From an uncultured Candidatus Melainabacteria bacterium (GTDB taxonomy: Bacteria; Cyanobacteriota; Vampirovibrionia; Gastranaerophilales; Gastranaerophilaceae): a DNA stretch of 64,000 nt. The stretch spans positions 62,001 through 126,000 of the forward strand of contig CAKUZL010000002.1 of assembly GCA_934718085.1 (NCBI GenBank), in the 5' to 3' direction. The position numbers and the translations under genes were made by a program. This document shows, piece after piece, positions 19,237-27,818 of the stretch (the first letter of the stretch is position 1; each line of letters opens with the position of its first letter). Under the pieces are notes generated by a model. That model saw only the letters and a program-made list of their open reading frames with translations, was not told where the DNA came from and made no database searches.

Positions 19237-19542
19237 CTAATTTCTCATGCAATTTTTCAAATATTCGACCCTTCGAATTTTCGCGTCGTACAAAAATTCC
19301 ACAAAATTCAAATAATTTATATCGTGGGACGAAAGCACCATATTTATCTCAAAACCCTCGGAACAAAAGGGTTCGTAGTCGTAAACAACGTAGCTGTTAT
19401 ATTTGCTTTTCCACTCTTTTTTTTCTATTCTGCAATTATTTTCTTCCGCAACGGCTTCGAGCCATTCGGACAAATCTTTGTTCACGTCTTTGAATTCCGC
19501 TATATATCTCTGTGAAAGGTCATTAACATATCTTACGGGCAT
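19237..19542 (-). CDS. Hypothetical protein
   Basis: 101 residues from the ATG at 19542, which has a perfect AAAGGAG 7 nt upstream; a longer in-frame start further up has no such site. The protein starts MPVRYVNDLSQRYIAEF. It is acidic in its first half, has a WLEAVAEENNC helix, and ends with YDAKIRRVEYLKNC. No signal peptide, membrane helix or family is recognised. It stands alone between a terminator hairpin and a short spacer. Confidence 0.75.
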   Translation of the reverse strand: MPVRYVNDLSQRYIAEFKDVNKDLSEWLEAVAEENNCRIEKKEWKSKYNSYVVYDYEPFCSEGFEINMVLSSHDINYLNFVEFLYDAKIRRVEYLKNCMRN

Positions 19543-19660
19543 TGCAAAACTCCTTTCGCCTTGCGGCGCTTTTTGCTTCACATTAATATTATCCGTTTCC
19601 GTGAACGGTTTAAATACGCTTATGTACTATACTTGTTCGGTACTGCAAGGGGGTTTTTAA

Positions 19661-19807
19661 ATGCGAAATCCTGCCCGAAAGCGTGACGAAAAAAGTATTA
19701 ACGGGTTTGAAACGCTTCTTCGGGTGTCGAAAGACGGCGGCAATTCCGATTTAATCTTCCCGCAAAGGCGTTACGGTCGATACGGAAGATTCGTGTGCCG
19801 TTGGTGA
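19661..19807 (+). CDS. Possible small basic protein
   Basis: A 48-codon frame starts at an ATG preceded by AAGGGGG with a 7-nt gap, a good ribosome site. The product is Arg-rich (MRNPARKRDEKS at the start, QRRYGRYGRF near the end). It runs 37 bases into the 3' end of the convergent HAD gene. No family is recognised, and it may be a chance frame. Confidence 0.25.
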   Translation: MRNPARKRDEKSINGFETLLRVSKDGGNSDLIFPQRRYGRYGRFVCRW

Positions 19808-20451
19808 CGGTCGAAATTTTTTATTTGCTCGAAAACTTCCGTCGGCGTATCGCATAGAATTTCGGCGTTGTTTTTTATCAAAAACTCTCGGGTCTTAAAT
19901 CCGTAAGTAACGCTGATACATGGGATTTTCGCGTTTTTCGCGCTTTGAACGTCGACTTCCGAGTCTCCGACGTAAATCGGATTTTTGGATTTTAAAGTTT
20001 TTATTGCGGTCAAAATCCCTTTCGGGTCGGGCTTCGGCGGAATTTTTTCGCATTCTCCGCAGGCAAAGTCTATCAGCCCCGAAAAATATTTTTCGCACAA
20101 AAATTTTATCATCAAATCGTATTTGTTCGAAATGACGGCGGTTTTTATGTTTTCCGATTTCAGGTTTTTTAAAAGTTCGTAAATACCCTCGTACACAACG
20201 ATTTCGGGGTTTTTGTCGTAATTCTCTTTAAAAACCGTCAACGCGTTTTTTATGAATTCGTCCGAAGAATTTGGCGGAAAGGCTCGTCTTAAAAGCATTT
20301 CGACTCCGTTTCCGACAAAAGATTTTACTTCCTCATTCGTTCGCTTCGGGTATCCGAAATGTTCCAACGTGAAGTTCGTACTCTTTACCAGCCCCGGCAG
20401 CGAGTTTGCGAGTGTTCCGTCAAAATCAAAAATTACCGCGTCGATTTTCAT
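19771..20451 (-). CDS. HAD-family phosphatase (phosphoglycolate phosphatase-like)
   Basis: 226 residues. HAD motif I DFDGTLANS (nucleophile D9, D11), cap-domain helices, motif II in VISNKYD, motif III lysine in CEKIPPKPDP, and motif IV in PIYVGDSEVD are all present, in the order seen in Gph / pyrophosphatase PpaX-type enzymes. It probably hydrolyses a small phosphate ester such as 2-phosphoglycolate; substrate cannot be read from sequence. I chose the ATG at 20451 because it starts the usual MKIDAVIFDFDG; no clear ribosome site is seen. It is divergent from nadK. Confidence 0.85.
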   Translation of the reverse strand: MKIDAVIFDFDGTLANSLPGLVKSTNFTLEHFGYPKRTNEEVKSFVGNGVEMLLRRAFPPNSSDEFIKNALTVFKENYDKNPEIVVYEGIYELLKNLKSENIKTAVISNKYDLMIKFLCEKYFSGLIDFACGECEKIPPKPDPKGILTAIKTLKSKNPIYVGDSEVDVQSAKNAKIPCISVTYGFKTREFLIKNNAEILCDTPTEVFEQIKNFDRHQRHTNLPYRP

Positions 20452-20518
20452 ATTCGGAGGATATCTCAAAAAATTTTTTCGGTCAATGCCGGTTTTGTTA
20501 AAAAATGTTCAACAAAAA

Positions 20519-20547
20519 TTGCGCGCAAAATAATTTGATAGTATAAT
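20519..20547 (+). promoter_or_regulatory. Leaderless-type promoter of nadK-recN
   Basis: TTGCGC (20519-20524), a 17-nt spacer and TATAAT (20542-20547), with the ATG 7 nt later at 20555 and no ribosome site between. Confidence 0.7.
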
Positions 20548-20554
20548 TTCCGGT

Positions 20555-21406
20555 ATGAACGATTGTTGCGTAAAATCTTTGGATAATGCGGTTTTGTCGT
20601 TTAAAAAAACGGCGCTGGTCGGCAATTTCGAAAACGAAAACTCGCTTTGCGTTGCTCAAAAAGTTAAAGATTTTTTGAACTCGAAAGGTATCGTTCCCGT
20701 TCTTCAAAAAACCGAAAATCTTGACGGTGACACCACTTTCGCGATTGTCGTCGGCGGTGACGGAACAATTTTAAAAGCGGCGAGATTTTTTTCGAAATTT
20801 TCGGTTCCGGTTTTCGGTATAAATATGGGACGTTTGGGCTTTTTGGCTCAGACTTCCGAAGAAAATTTGGAAAATTCTCTGGAAAAAATTTTTGCGGGCA
20901 AGTTCAAAATAGAAGACCGACTTATGCTGAAAGCTTCTCCCGGCGAGCTTTGCGCGCTGAACGACATCGTCATAAAGGGCGATAATTTTTCGCGAACGGC
21001 AAGGTTATATGTTTCGATAAATTCGAAACCCGTGTGCAATTACATTGCGGACGGGCTGATAATCTCGACTCCGACGGGTTCTACCGCCTATAATATTTCC
21101 GCGGGCGGTCCGATTTTGGAACCCGGCATGCAGGCGTTCATAATTGTTCCTATTTGCCCTCATACACTGAATTCACGCCCTTTGGTCGTTCCCGCGGGCG
21201 AAAAAATCGAAATTGTTTCGGCGGACGGCAATAAAAAGCTCAATGTTTCGGCAGACGGGCAAAATTCGCTTACCGTACCCGAAAATTCCGTCGTAAAAGT
21301 TTGTAAACATTCAAACTTCGCAAAGCTCGTTTTGCTCGATAATTCCGACTTTTACAGCGTTCTTCAGAAAAAACTTTATTGGGGTCTCCCGGGGAAAAAA
21401 TGTTGA
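20555..21406 (+). CDS. nadK: NAD kinase
   Basis: 283 residues. The family hallmark GGDGTILKAAR is present, with FGINMGRLGFL, LNDIVIKGD, YIADGLIISTPTGSTAYNISAGGPI and CPHTLNSRPLVVP. It phosphorylates NAD to NADP. The gene is the first of a two-gene unit with recN, one base apart. It starts 7 nt after a -10 box and appears leaderless. Confidence 0.96.
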   Translation: MNDCCVKSLDNAVLSFKKTALVGNFENENSLCVAQKVKDFLNSKGIVPVLQKTENLDGDTTFAIVVGGDGTILKAARFFSKFSVPVFGINMGRLGFLAQTSEENLENSLEKIFAGKFKIEDRLMLKASPGELCALNDIVIKGDNFSRTARLYVSINSKPVCNYIADGLIISTPTGSTAYNISAGGPILEPGMQAFIIVPICPHTLNSRPLVVPAGEKIEIVSADGNKKLNVSADGQNSLTVPENSVVKVCKHSNFAKLVLLDNSDFYSVLQKKLYWGLPGKKC

Positions 21407-21407
21407 T

Positions 21408-23063
21408 ATGATTACTTCTTTGTACATAAAAAATTATATTTTGATAGACGAACTGAGGCTGGATTTTAAAGACGGTTTTACCGTTTTTACAGGGGAAACC
21501 GGCGCGGGAAAAAGTATCGTTATTAACGCAATCGACATTGCTCTCGGCTCAAAACCTCAAAAATCGGTCGTGAAAGAAGGTAAAGACAAGGCTTTTATCG
21601 AGCTTTGCGTAAAATTGCCCGAAAATTTCGACAAAAGTATTTTCGAAGAAGAAGGAATTGACGTCGAAGATGATGAAATTACCGTAAGCGCGGAGATTTC
21701 AAACTCTTTCAGAAGACGCGTCAACGGAGTTTGCGTCAGCAAAAATTTCATGTCCGATTTACGCGAAAAAATCGTCGATATTCACTCCCAAAACCAAACC
21801 TACTCTTACATTTCCAAGAAATCTCACATAAATTTACTCGATAATTTTTCGGGAAAATCTCATCTCGAAAAACTGTCCGAATACAAAAATCTTTACGAAC
21901 TGAAAAACCAAACGGAAAAAGCCCTCGAACTCGAAAAACAAAAGGCTGCCGAGGCTTTGAACCAAAAAGAATTTCTCGAATTCCAACTGGAAGAGCTCAA
22001 TGCCGCTCAAATCGAGGATTTTGACGAAGATCAAAAAATCACCGAAGAAGTCGAGTTTCTTTCCAAAGCCAAAAACCTGAAAGAGCTTTCCTACGGAGCA
22101 TATTACGGAATTTTGGGCGAAGACGGCTGTGTTTTGGACGCTTTGTCGACCGTGAAGTCTAATATTTCGAAGCTTTCCCGCGAAGACAAAAAAGCGGAAG
22201 ATTTTGAGTCCGAAATCGAGAATTGTTACGAAATGTTAAAAGATTTGGGTCGGAGTCTGAGAGATTATTCGGAACGTTGTGAAATCGACGAAGAACGAAT
22301 AAATTCGCTGCAGGAGCGGGCTTCCGTTTTGAACAAAATAAAACGCAAATACGGCGGAACTCTTGAAAGTGCGGCGGCTGCGCGCGACGATATCGATAAA
22401 AAACTGAACGAATTTGAAATGTCCGAAAGCGAAATCGTCAGACTGGAAGAGCTTTTGCGGGAAATCGGCGAAAAGTTGCAAACAATTTCGGACGATCTTT
22501 CCTCAACACGAAAGAAAAATGCCGAAAAGCTCGGTAAAATGCTGACGGAGGAGCTTCAATCGCTCGAACTGAAAAATTCCGTATTCGAAATTCATGTCGA
22601 TGAAATTCCGCTGAATTCAAACGGAAAGGACGATGTAGAGTTTTATATTTCGACAAACGTGTCCATGAAGCCCGCTCCGCTTGAAAAATGTGCGTCCGGC
22701 GGTGAAATTTCGCGGATTGTCTTGGCTTTGAAGGCTGTTTTTGCGGATTGCGACAAGACCGATACCGTGATTTTCGACGAAACCGATACCGGAATTTCGG
22801 GAAAAGCGTCAATCGCAGTCGGCCGGAAAATGCGCGACATTTCGAAGTTCCACCAGGTGATTTTGATTACGCACCAGGCACTTACGGCGGCAAAAGCGCA
22901 CAATCATTTTTATGTTTCGAAAAAGCAGGCGGACAAAACGGAAGTCAGTATCGAGGCGTTGGACGAAACCGGCAGAATCGACGCTTTGGCACGGCTTGCG
23001 GGCGGAAAATCCGACGAAACGACAAAAGAGTTTGCAAGAAGTCTTTTGTCTAAAAACGTGTAA
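21408..23063 (+). CDS. recN: DNA repair protein RecN
   Basis: 551 residues, an SMC-like ATPase. Walker A is GETGAGKSI near residue 30, following LYIKNYILIDEL. A long coiled coil occupies the middle. The C-terminal half has the signature CASGGEISRIVLALK, Walker B TVIFDETDTGISG and a QVILITHQ switch. RecN acts early in double-strand-break repair. The nadK-recN arrangement is common in many bacteria. Confidence 0.97.
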   Translation: MITSLYIKNYILIDELRLDFKDGFTVFTGETGAGKSIVINAIDIALGSKPQKSVVKEGKDKAFIELCVKLPENFDKSIFEEEGIDVEDDEITVSAEISNSFRRRVNGVCVSKNFMSDLREKIVDIHSQNQTYSYISKKSHINLLDNFSGKSHLEKLSEYKNLYELKNQTEKALELEKQKAAEALNQKEFLEFQLEELNAAQIEDFDEDQKITEEVEFLSKAKNLKELSYGAYYGILGEDGCVLDALSTVKSNISKLSREDKKAEDFESEIENCYEMLKDLGRSLRDYSERCEIDEERINSLQERASVLNKIKRKYGGTLESAAAARDDIDKKLNEFEMSESEIVRLEELLREIGEKLQTISDDLSSTRKKNAEKLGKMLTEELQSLELKNSVFEIHVDEIPLNSNGKDDVEFYISTNVSMKPAPLEKCASGGEISRIVLALKAVFADCDKTDTVIFDETDTGISGKASIAVGRKMRDISKFHQVILITHQALTAAKAHNHFYVSKKQADKTEVSIEALDETGRIDALARLAGGKSDETTKEFARSLLSKNV

Positions 23064-23179
23064 ATCGGGTGATCGAGCGGTTTTTGTTCTTTGTACGTCG
23101 GAAAAATTGCTCTCTTCGTCGAACTTTGCCGGGTTGCTTTTTGTTCGTCCGTTTTCCCGTGTTAAGGGCGGTTTAGCCT

Positions 23180-24760
23180 TTACGGTTGCGGCGCGAAAAT
23201 TTTTATTCTGCGTTCGGGTTCTTCGCCGATACTTTCGCTTTTCAGGTTATTTTGCTCGATAAGTTCGTGCTGAAGTTTTCTTATTCTCTGATTTTGCGGG
23301 GCAAGTTCGACGTCGACGTTTTCGGCGTAAACCCTGTTTACCGCTGCTGCAGCTTCGTTTAAGGCTTTGTCCGCGTCATCGCAAAAATCGGTAATTCCCG
23401 TTTCCATATCGGAAATTTTCAGAGCCTCCTTCAAAACTTTTTGAACCTGCGCCATCGAATTTGACCGAACGTAGTAAATCGGGAGCCTGTAATCGTTTGC
23501 GGCGCTCAAAATTTTATTTCCGTTTTTTGCGAAAGCTTTGTGTGCGATAACGACGTCCGCATCCTGCATATTACGCGTAATTTCGGCTTTCAGGTCGAGT
23601 CTTTCGATGATTTTTTCGACGACCGTTCTGCTTACGGCGTAAATATAAATTTTCTTAAAGTCTTTGACTTCGTCAACATAATTTTGCCTTGAAAAGCTGA
23701 ATTTCAGGCTTTGTTCGGCAAGGTTCGAGATTTTTTCTTCTTTTTGTTGTTCTATTTCCTGTTGTTTTGTCGGCGGTTTGTAGCCTTCGTCGACTTTTCT
23801 GATTTCGGGGCGAATCGGCCATCCCCGAAGTATGTAATCTACGGCTTCCGCGGTGTTTTTGTAGACGGCAAGCGTGTTTCGATCCACGATTTCCATCACT
23901 ATGTCAAAAGTCGGTTGCTTTTCACGTTCAAGTACCGTTTTTTGCGAACCCCGACGTTTTGCCTCGTCGTCGCCCAAAGTTACCGAACTTACGCCCCCGA
24001 CAAGGTCGGACAAAACCGGGTTCTTGATTAAACTTTCGAGATTATTCCCGTGAGCGGTCGCAATCAGCATAACCCCCCGTTCCGCAATGGTTCTTGCCGC
24101 CTGAGCTTCGCCTTCCGTGCCGATTTCGTCCACGACGATGACTTCCGGCGTGTGGTTCTCGACGGCTTCTATCATAATGTCTTTTTGAAACTCGGGCTGC
24201 GAAACCTGCATTCTGCGGGCTCTTCCGATTGCAGGGTGCGGAGTGTCGCCGTCTCCCGCGATTTCGTTGGATGTATCGATTATGACGACGCGTTTGCCCA
24301 AATCATCCGAAACAAGTCGCGAAATTTCCCGTAATTTAGTGGTTTTCCCGACTCCGGGGCGTCCCAAAAACAAAATACTTTTATTTTGAAGCACAAAATC
24401 TTTTATACAATCGATTGTTCCCGTAATTACGCGCCCGATACGGCAAGTCAGCCCCACGACCTTCCCCTGACGGTTTTTTATTGCGCTTATCCGGTGCAAA
24501 GTCCCCGGAATTCCCGACCGATTGTCGTGCGTGAACGGCTGAATTCTCGATACAGTGTATTCTATGTCGCTTTCCGAAATGATTTTGCCTTCGGTGTATT
24601 CGACTTTGCCGTCGGCATGCCTTATTTCCGCGGTTCTGCCCAAATCCGCAACAATTTCGATGATATCGTCGATTTTCGTTTTGTCCAGAAATTTTACGAT
24701 ATCGGGGTGCAAAACCTGCTTCAGTTTGTTAAAATCGTCTTCAAAATGTATTTTGTCCAT
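23180..24760 (-). CDS. R3H-domain AAA ATPase (Ycf45-like)
   Basis: 526 residues. A SpoIIIAA-like RecA/AAA core has Walker A GRPGVGKTTKLREI, Walker B EVIVVDEIG and the GTEGEAQAARTIAERGV segment. A conserved DNRSGIPGTLHRIS stretch lies before it. The C-terminal part (about residues 380-500) has the second domain and the R3H-like end with QRIRKLQHELIEQ. This architecture, also called Ycf45 in algal plastids, is best known from Cyanobacteria, plastids and related lineages. R3H domains bind single-stranded nucleic acid. The cellular role is unknown. GAAGGCGGT serves as ribosome site, and a TATAAT lies about 30 bases upstream. Confidence 0.88.
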   Translation of the reverse strand: MDKIHFEDDFNKLKQVLHPDIVKFLDKTKIDDIIEIVADLGRTAEIRHADGKVEYTEGKIISESDIEYTVSRIQPFTHDNRSGIPGTLHRISAIKNRQGKVVGLTCRIGRVITGTIDCIKDFVLQNKSILFLGRPGVGKTTKLREISRLVSDDLGKRVVIIDTSNEIAGDGDTPHPAIGRARRMQVSQPEFQKDIMIEAVENHTPEVIVVDEIGTEGEAQAARTIAERGVMLIATAHGNNLESLIKNPVLSDLVGGVSSVTLGDDEAKRRGSQKTVLEREKQPTFDIVMEIVDRNTLAVYKNTAEAVDYILRGWPIRPEIRKVDEGYKPPTKQQEIEQQKEEKISNLAEQSLKFSFSRQNYVDEVKDFKKIYIYAVSRTVVEKIIERLDLKAEITRNMQDADVVIAHKAFAKNGNKILSAANDYRLPIYYVRSNSMAQVQKVLKEALKISDMETGITDFCDDADKALNEAAAAVNRVYAENVDVELAPQNQRIRKLQHELIEQNNLKSESIGEEPERRIKIFAPQP

Positions 24761-24869
24761 ACCGCCTTCGAATTCTTTGCCTCATTCAAATTATACCGGT
24801 TTTTATAATTATCGGCTACTTTTCGCAAAAAATTCAACCGCAAACACGATGTGTTAATCAATCTTTACG

Positions 24870-24894
24870 AAAAAAAAAGGGGCGAACCCCTTTT
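24870..24894 (-). terminator. Terminator of the 24914-25942 gene
   Basis: On the minus strand AAAAGGGG-TTCG-CCCCTTTT, a stem with a stable TTCG loop, continues into more T residues. Confidence 0.9.
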
Positions 24895-24913
24895 GATTAT
24901 CATAATGTTTCGG

Positions 24914-25942
24914 CTATGATAATAAATGTTTTTTATCCGCGGCGTTGATCTGCCCCGATGCTGTGTACGTCGGCAGAAATGCTCCCGGTGCAACCGCCCA
25001 ATCGGCTTGGTTTGCGTTGGTGATTAACTTTTGGACTCTTTGATTTCTGGTAGTCTTGAATAATTTGTCGGAGCCTTTGACTATTTTGTCTTTTCCGTTT
25101 CTTACTGTCTTGAATAATTTCTTAGAAATTCCGTTTAAGTAGTTCTTTTTAATGCCTGCAATATACTTTTCGCTTGAAGGAGCGTTATTGAACAACCTGT
25201 TCCATCTTGTTTTGATGACGTTTGCCAAGTTTTTCGGCATGTTTGTCCAGGTTTCGTAATTGAACGCTTTTTGCGTCGGGTTTGCGTTGTTCCAACCTTT
25301 AAGACCGATGACGCTTGCAAACGTACCGAATCCGCCCGAGGCAACCTTTTCCCATCCCGAACGGGCTTCCGCGTCCGTTTCCGCCGATGCGACTTTGGAA
25401 AGCCCGCTGACAAGCGTTCCCGCCGACAATAAGGTACCTCCCGCGATAAGTATCGGAACCAGCGGAGGAAGCAGTATTGCAAGCCCCGACAACGCTGCCG
25501 TGGTAACGAGCCCCTTTACGCTCAAAAACGGGTCGATTAACGAAGATTTCAACCCTTTGAACACGCTTTTCGCGATTTCGTTGCTTTCAAGTTTTCCGTC
25601 GTCTTTCCCGTCGGCGCAGTTGTCTGTTTTGTTGCCGATAAAATGTGCCGCGACGGTTCCTTGCGCAAACCTGGGTTTGTGGTCGTAAACTTTTTGTGCG
25701 TTTGCATCCGCAAGTTTTTTCAGCGTTTCGACGTCTTGTGCCGATAACATATTGCTCTTCAAAGAATTTGCCGCATCCGCGTAATTGCCGGCATTCGTAC
25801 CGTATCCGCCCGTCCACTGTTCCGCGCGCGGCATGTTCCCCGCCGCGGGAACTTCGAGTCCTTGCAGTCCCGTTGCGACATCCTGAGTCATGCCCGGGAT
25901 GTTTGGTTGATTAAAGATATTATTGTTTGCGTTGATTGACAA
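24914..25942 (-). CDS. EF-hand-like protein with hydrophobic hairpin, unknown function
   Basis: 342 residues from a TTG start at 25942, supported by GGAGG 5 nt upstream. The first 90 residues are Asn/Gly/Ala-rich (MSINANNNIFNQPN). A loop DGKDDGKLESNE at about residues 112-124 fits the 12-residue EF-hand pattern. A long hydrophobic region follows at about 140-185 (GLVTTAALSGLAILLPPLVP...), enough for a membrane hairpin. The C-terminal part is basic, with paired KLFKT.RN words, and ends ADKKHLLS. No family is recognised. It resembles the 12395-16093 protein in its Asn-rich start and EF-hand. It may belong to the same lineage-specific secreted or membrane group. Confidence 0.8.
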   Translation of the reverse strand: MSINANNNIFNQPNIPGMTQDVATGLQGLEVPAAGNMPRAEQWTGGYGTNAGNYADAANSLKSNMLSAQDVETLKKLADANAQKVYDHKPRFAQGTVAAHFIGNKTDNCADGKDDGKLESNEIAKSVFKGLKSSLIDPFLSVKGLVTTAALSGLAILLPPLVPILIAGGTLLSAGTLVSGLSKVASAETDAEARSGWEKVASGGFGTFASVIGLKGWNNANPTQKAFNYETWTNMPKNLANVIKTRWNRLFNNAPSSEKYIAGIKKNYLNGISKKLFKTVRNGKDKIVKGSDKLFKTTRNQRVQKLITNANQADWAVAPGAFLPTYTASGQINAADKKHLLS

Positions 25943-26115
25943 AATATCCTCCGATACGAACTCGTCGTCATGCTTTCTTATCTATATAAAGTATATTCTT
26001 GATATAAAATTGCCATGTTTGTTGTTTTTTACTTAATAAAAGTTTACAATATCTCTCGTAATCTTTGAAGACAAAAATTTTTTTCGTATTTTTAACCCGA
26101 ATTTGCCTAAAATAC

Positions 26116-26144
26116 TTGAATTTTTTTTACGAACAATATAAAAT
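26116..26144 (+). promoter_or_regulatory. Leaderless-type promoter of the 26151 gene
   Basis: TTGAAT (26116-26121), a 17-nt spacer and TAAAAT (26139-26144), then 6 nt to the ATG at 26151. Confidence 0.65.
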
Positions 26145-26150
26145 CGGGCT

Positions 26151-26549
26151 ATGAATATATGGAAATCGTTCGAGCTGTTTTTGGCTTTACCGTTAAATAT
26201 ATTTAGGAAAGGAACCGTTACCGCAATGCATGTCGAAACCCGAGGCATGCCCGAAAAAATTAACGGCAAGTCCGGCGGGCTTTTTGCGAAATTTCAAAAA
26301 AAAGCCGACAAGAACGAGAATATTTTTGCGGGAAAAGCTTCCGTGGAAGCAAAAATGTCGGACAACGGATTTGATTTTTACGTATACAATAACCGAAAAG
26401 TTTATTCATTGTTGACTTCGGTGTTTTACAAAAAAGGATTAACAGGCGCAAATGAAAATAAAATCGGCAAAATTTATAACGAGTGCACCGTCAATAAAGG
26501 AGTGTCCCTGCTTCAATCTGCCCGAATTCGCGCTGATAGGACGCTCTAA
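26151..26549 (+). CDS. Hypothetical protein overlapping ysxC
   Basis: 132 residues. Support comes from a leaderless-type promoter placed exactly at the ATG and from host-like codon use up to about 26450. The N-terminus is hydrophobic (SFELFLALPLNIF), the middle basic and mixed, with FDFYVYNNRKVYSLL and a VFYKKG segment. No family is recognised. The last 98 bases overlap ysxC in another frame, which is unusually long; the final 33 residues may be accidental read-on. It is probably co-transcribed with ysxC. Confidence 0.6.
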   Translation: MNIWKSFELFLALPLNIFRKGTVTAMHVETRGMPEKINGKSGGLFAKFQKKADKNENIFAGKASVEAKMSDNGFDFYVYNNRKVYSLLTSVFYKKGLTGANENKIGKIYNECTVNKGVSLLQSARIRADRTL

Positions 26550-27042
26550 TGCCGGAAAATCAACGTTTATCAATGTTTTGACCAATCATAACGGGTTGGC
26601 TAAAACTTCCAACAAACCCGGAAAAACCCGTTTAATCAATCTTTTTAATATAAACGACGAATTTATCATTGCCGACTTGCCCGGCTACGGTTACGCGGGA
26701 GTCAGCGACAATATGCAGAGACAGTGGCAAAAAAATCTCGAAAAATACCTTCTCGAGCGCGAAGACATTGTTTCGTTGGTTCAGTTTATCGACTCGAGAC
26801 ACCCCGTTCAGAAAAACGACCTCATGATGGCGGAATGGATTAAATACAATAATCTTCCGTCGTTTGTGATTGCCGCAAAGGCGGACGAAGTATCGACCGG
26901 ATTTTTGCAAAAACAGACGGCTGCGTTCAAAAAAGAGCTCGGCTTGCCCGTAATTCCTTTTTCCAAGCGCATGACCAGGTATAACTCGGAGGTCGAAAAA
27001 ATGATGATGTCCCTGGTAAAATCATATAAACAGAGGATTTAA
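26452..27042 (+). CDS. ysxC: Ribosome-biogenesis GTP-binding protein YsxC/EngB
   Basis: 196 residues, a TrmE-Era-EngA-YihA-Septin-type GTPase. It has P-loop GRSNAGKST, G2 region KTSNKPGKT, G3 DLPGYGYA and G4 AAKADE. The start MKIKSAKFITSA matches the usual family start, so ATG 26452 is right even though AAGGA is 13 nt away. The family is involved in 50S subunit assembly and is often essential. It begins inside the preceding frame. Confidence 0.95.
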   Translation: MKIKSAKFITSAPSIKECPCFNLPEFALIGRSNAGKSTFINVLTNHNGLAKTSNKPGKTRLINLFNINDEFIIADLPGYGYAGVSDNMQRQWQKNLEKYLLEREDIVSLVQFIDSRHPVQKNDLMMAEWIKYNNLPSFVIAAKADEVSTGFLQKQTAAFKKELGLPVIPFSKRMTRYNSEVEKMMMSLVKSYKQRI

Positions 27043-27106
27043 AAGCTTTTTGTTCGCGGTATCATACCATAAGCGGGAGGTGTGTCCGGCGGACAAGGAG
27101 GTTTTT

Positions 27107-27343
27107 ATGTTTGAAAAAGATTTTTTTGAAACGGGAAGAAAATCATCTTTTCGGTATGACGACGATTTTTTGTCCGATTCCGTTACGAGAACCTGGACAC
27201 CGCAAGCTTTGGAGTGTTACGGGCTTAATTGCGATTGTTCGAAATGCTCGATAACCAAGGGAAATTACTCTTTCGAATGTAAAATGCCCGAAGTTCTGAA
27301 AAAACTTGTCCAAAATGTCGGGTTACCTTGTTCCGCGGCTTAA
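27107..27343 (+). CDS. Small cysteine-rich protein
   Basis: 78 residues from the ATG at 27107, which has AAGGAGG a few nt upstream. The centre holds a compact cysteine cluster, CYGLNCDCSKCS, with two more cysteines downstream (FECKMPEV and GLPCSAA). The cluster could bind zinc or an iron-sulfur centre. A TWTPQALECY segment precedes it. No family name is known to me. It follows ysxC by about 65 bases and ends before a terminator at 27439-27465. Confidence 0.8.
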   Translation: MFEKDFFETGRKSSFRYDDDFLSDSVTRTWTPQALECYGLNCDCSKCSITKGNYSFECKMPEVLKKLVQNVGLPCSAA

Positions 27344-27438
27344 ACGGCGATTCCTATTTTGCGTGCGCGATTTTAGAAATTCCGCTGTCGTCGCAACGCG
27401 GCTTGTTTTTTGCATTTTGCCTTAAAAAATTAAAAAGC

Positions 27439-27465
27439 GAACATCACACGGTGTTCTCTTTTTTT
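27439..27465. terminator. Bidirectional terminator
   Basis: GAACATC-ACAC-GGTGTTC with T-rich sequence on the plus side and GCTTTTTAATTTTTT on the minus side, placed between two convergent genes. Confidence 0.8.
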
Positions 27466-27509
27466 AGAATGGGATATTATATACGTTAAAATTTTTGTAT
27501 TATTTTGTA

Positions 27510-27818
27510 TTATTTTCCGAAATCCGCCGCCCATTTCGAGTCGTCAAGGGCTTTTTGGATACTTTCGATGTCGTTTGAAATCTTATCCAGTTCGGTTTCG
27601 ATAAGCTCGACTTCTCGGTCGATTTCGTCCTGTTTGTGCTCAATCAGCCGGACACGAGCGTTATAACCCGAATCGTTGTACCAACCTTCGATTTGATAAA
27701 TTCCGTCGAGTTCAGTCGCGGTAAGGTCTTGTTCGTCCTGTTTTCGCATAAGTTCCGCGTTTTTGCTCGTCGAAAGTTTTTTCATAGTCAAAATATTCAA
27801 TAAAAGTACGCTTTGCAT
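27510..27818 (-). CDS. Small coiled-coil protein
   Basis: 102 residues from the ATG at 27818, supported by GAGG six nt upstream. After a short hydrophobic start (MQSVLLLNILTMKK) comes a Glu/Asp/Lys-rich helix with heptad character (DEIDREVELIETELDKISNDIESIQKAL is the core region). ELDGIYQIEGWYNDSGYNARV is the only aromatic part. No family is recognised. An (AG)6 repeat lies just 5' of the ribosome site on the coding strand (27830-27841). Confidence 0.75.
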   Translation of the reverse strand: MQSVLLLNILTMKKLSTSKNAELMRKQDEQDLTATELDGIYQIEGWYNDSGYNARVRLIEHKQDEIDREVELIETELDKISNDIESIQKALDDSKWAADFGK

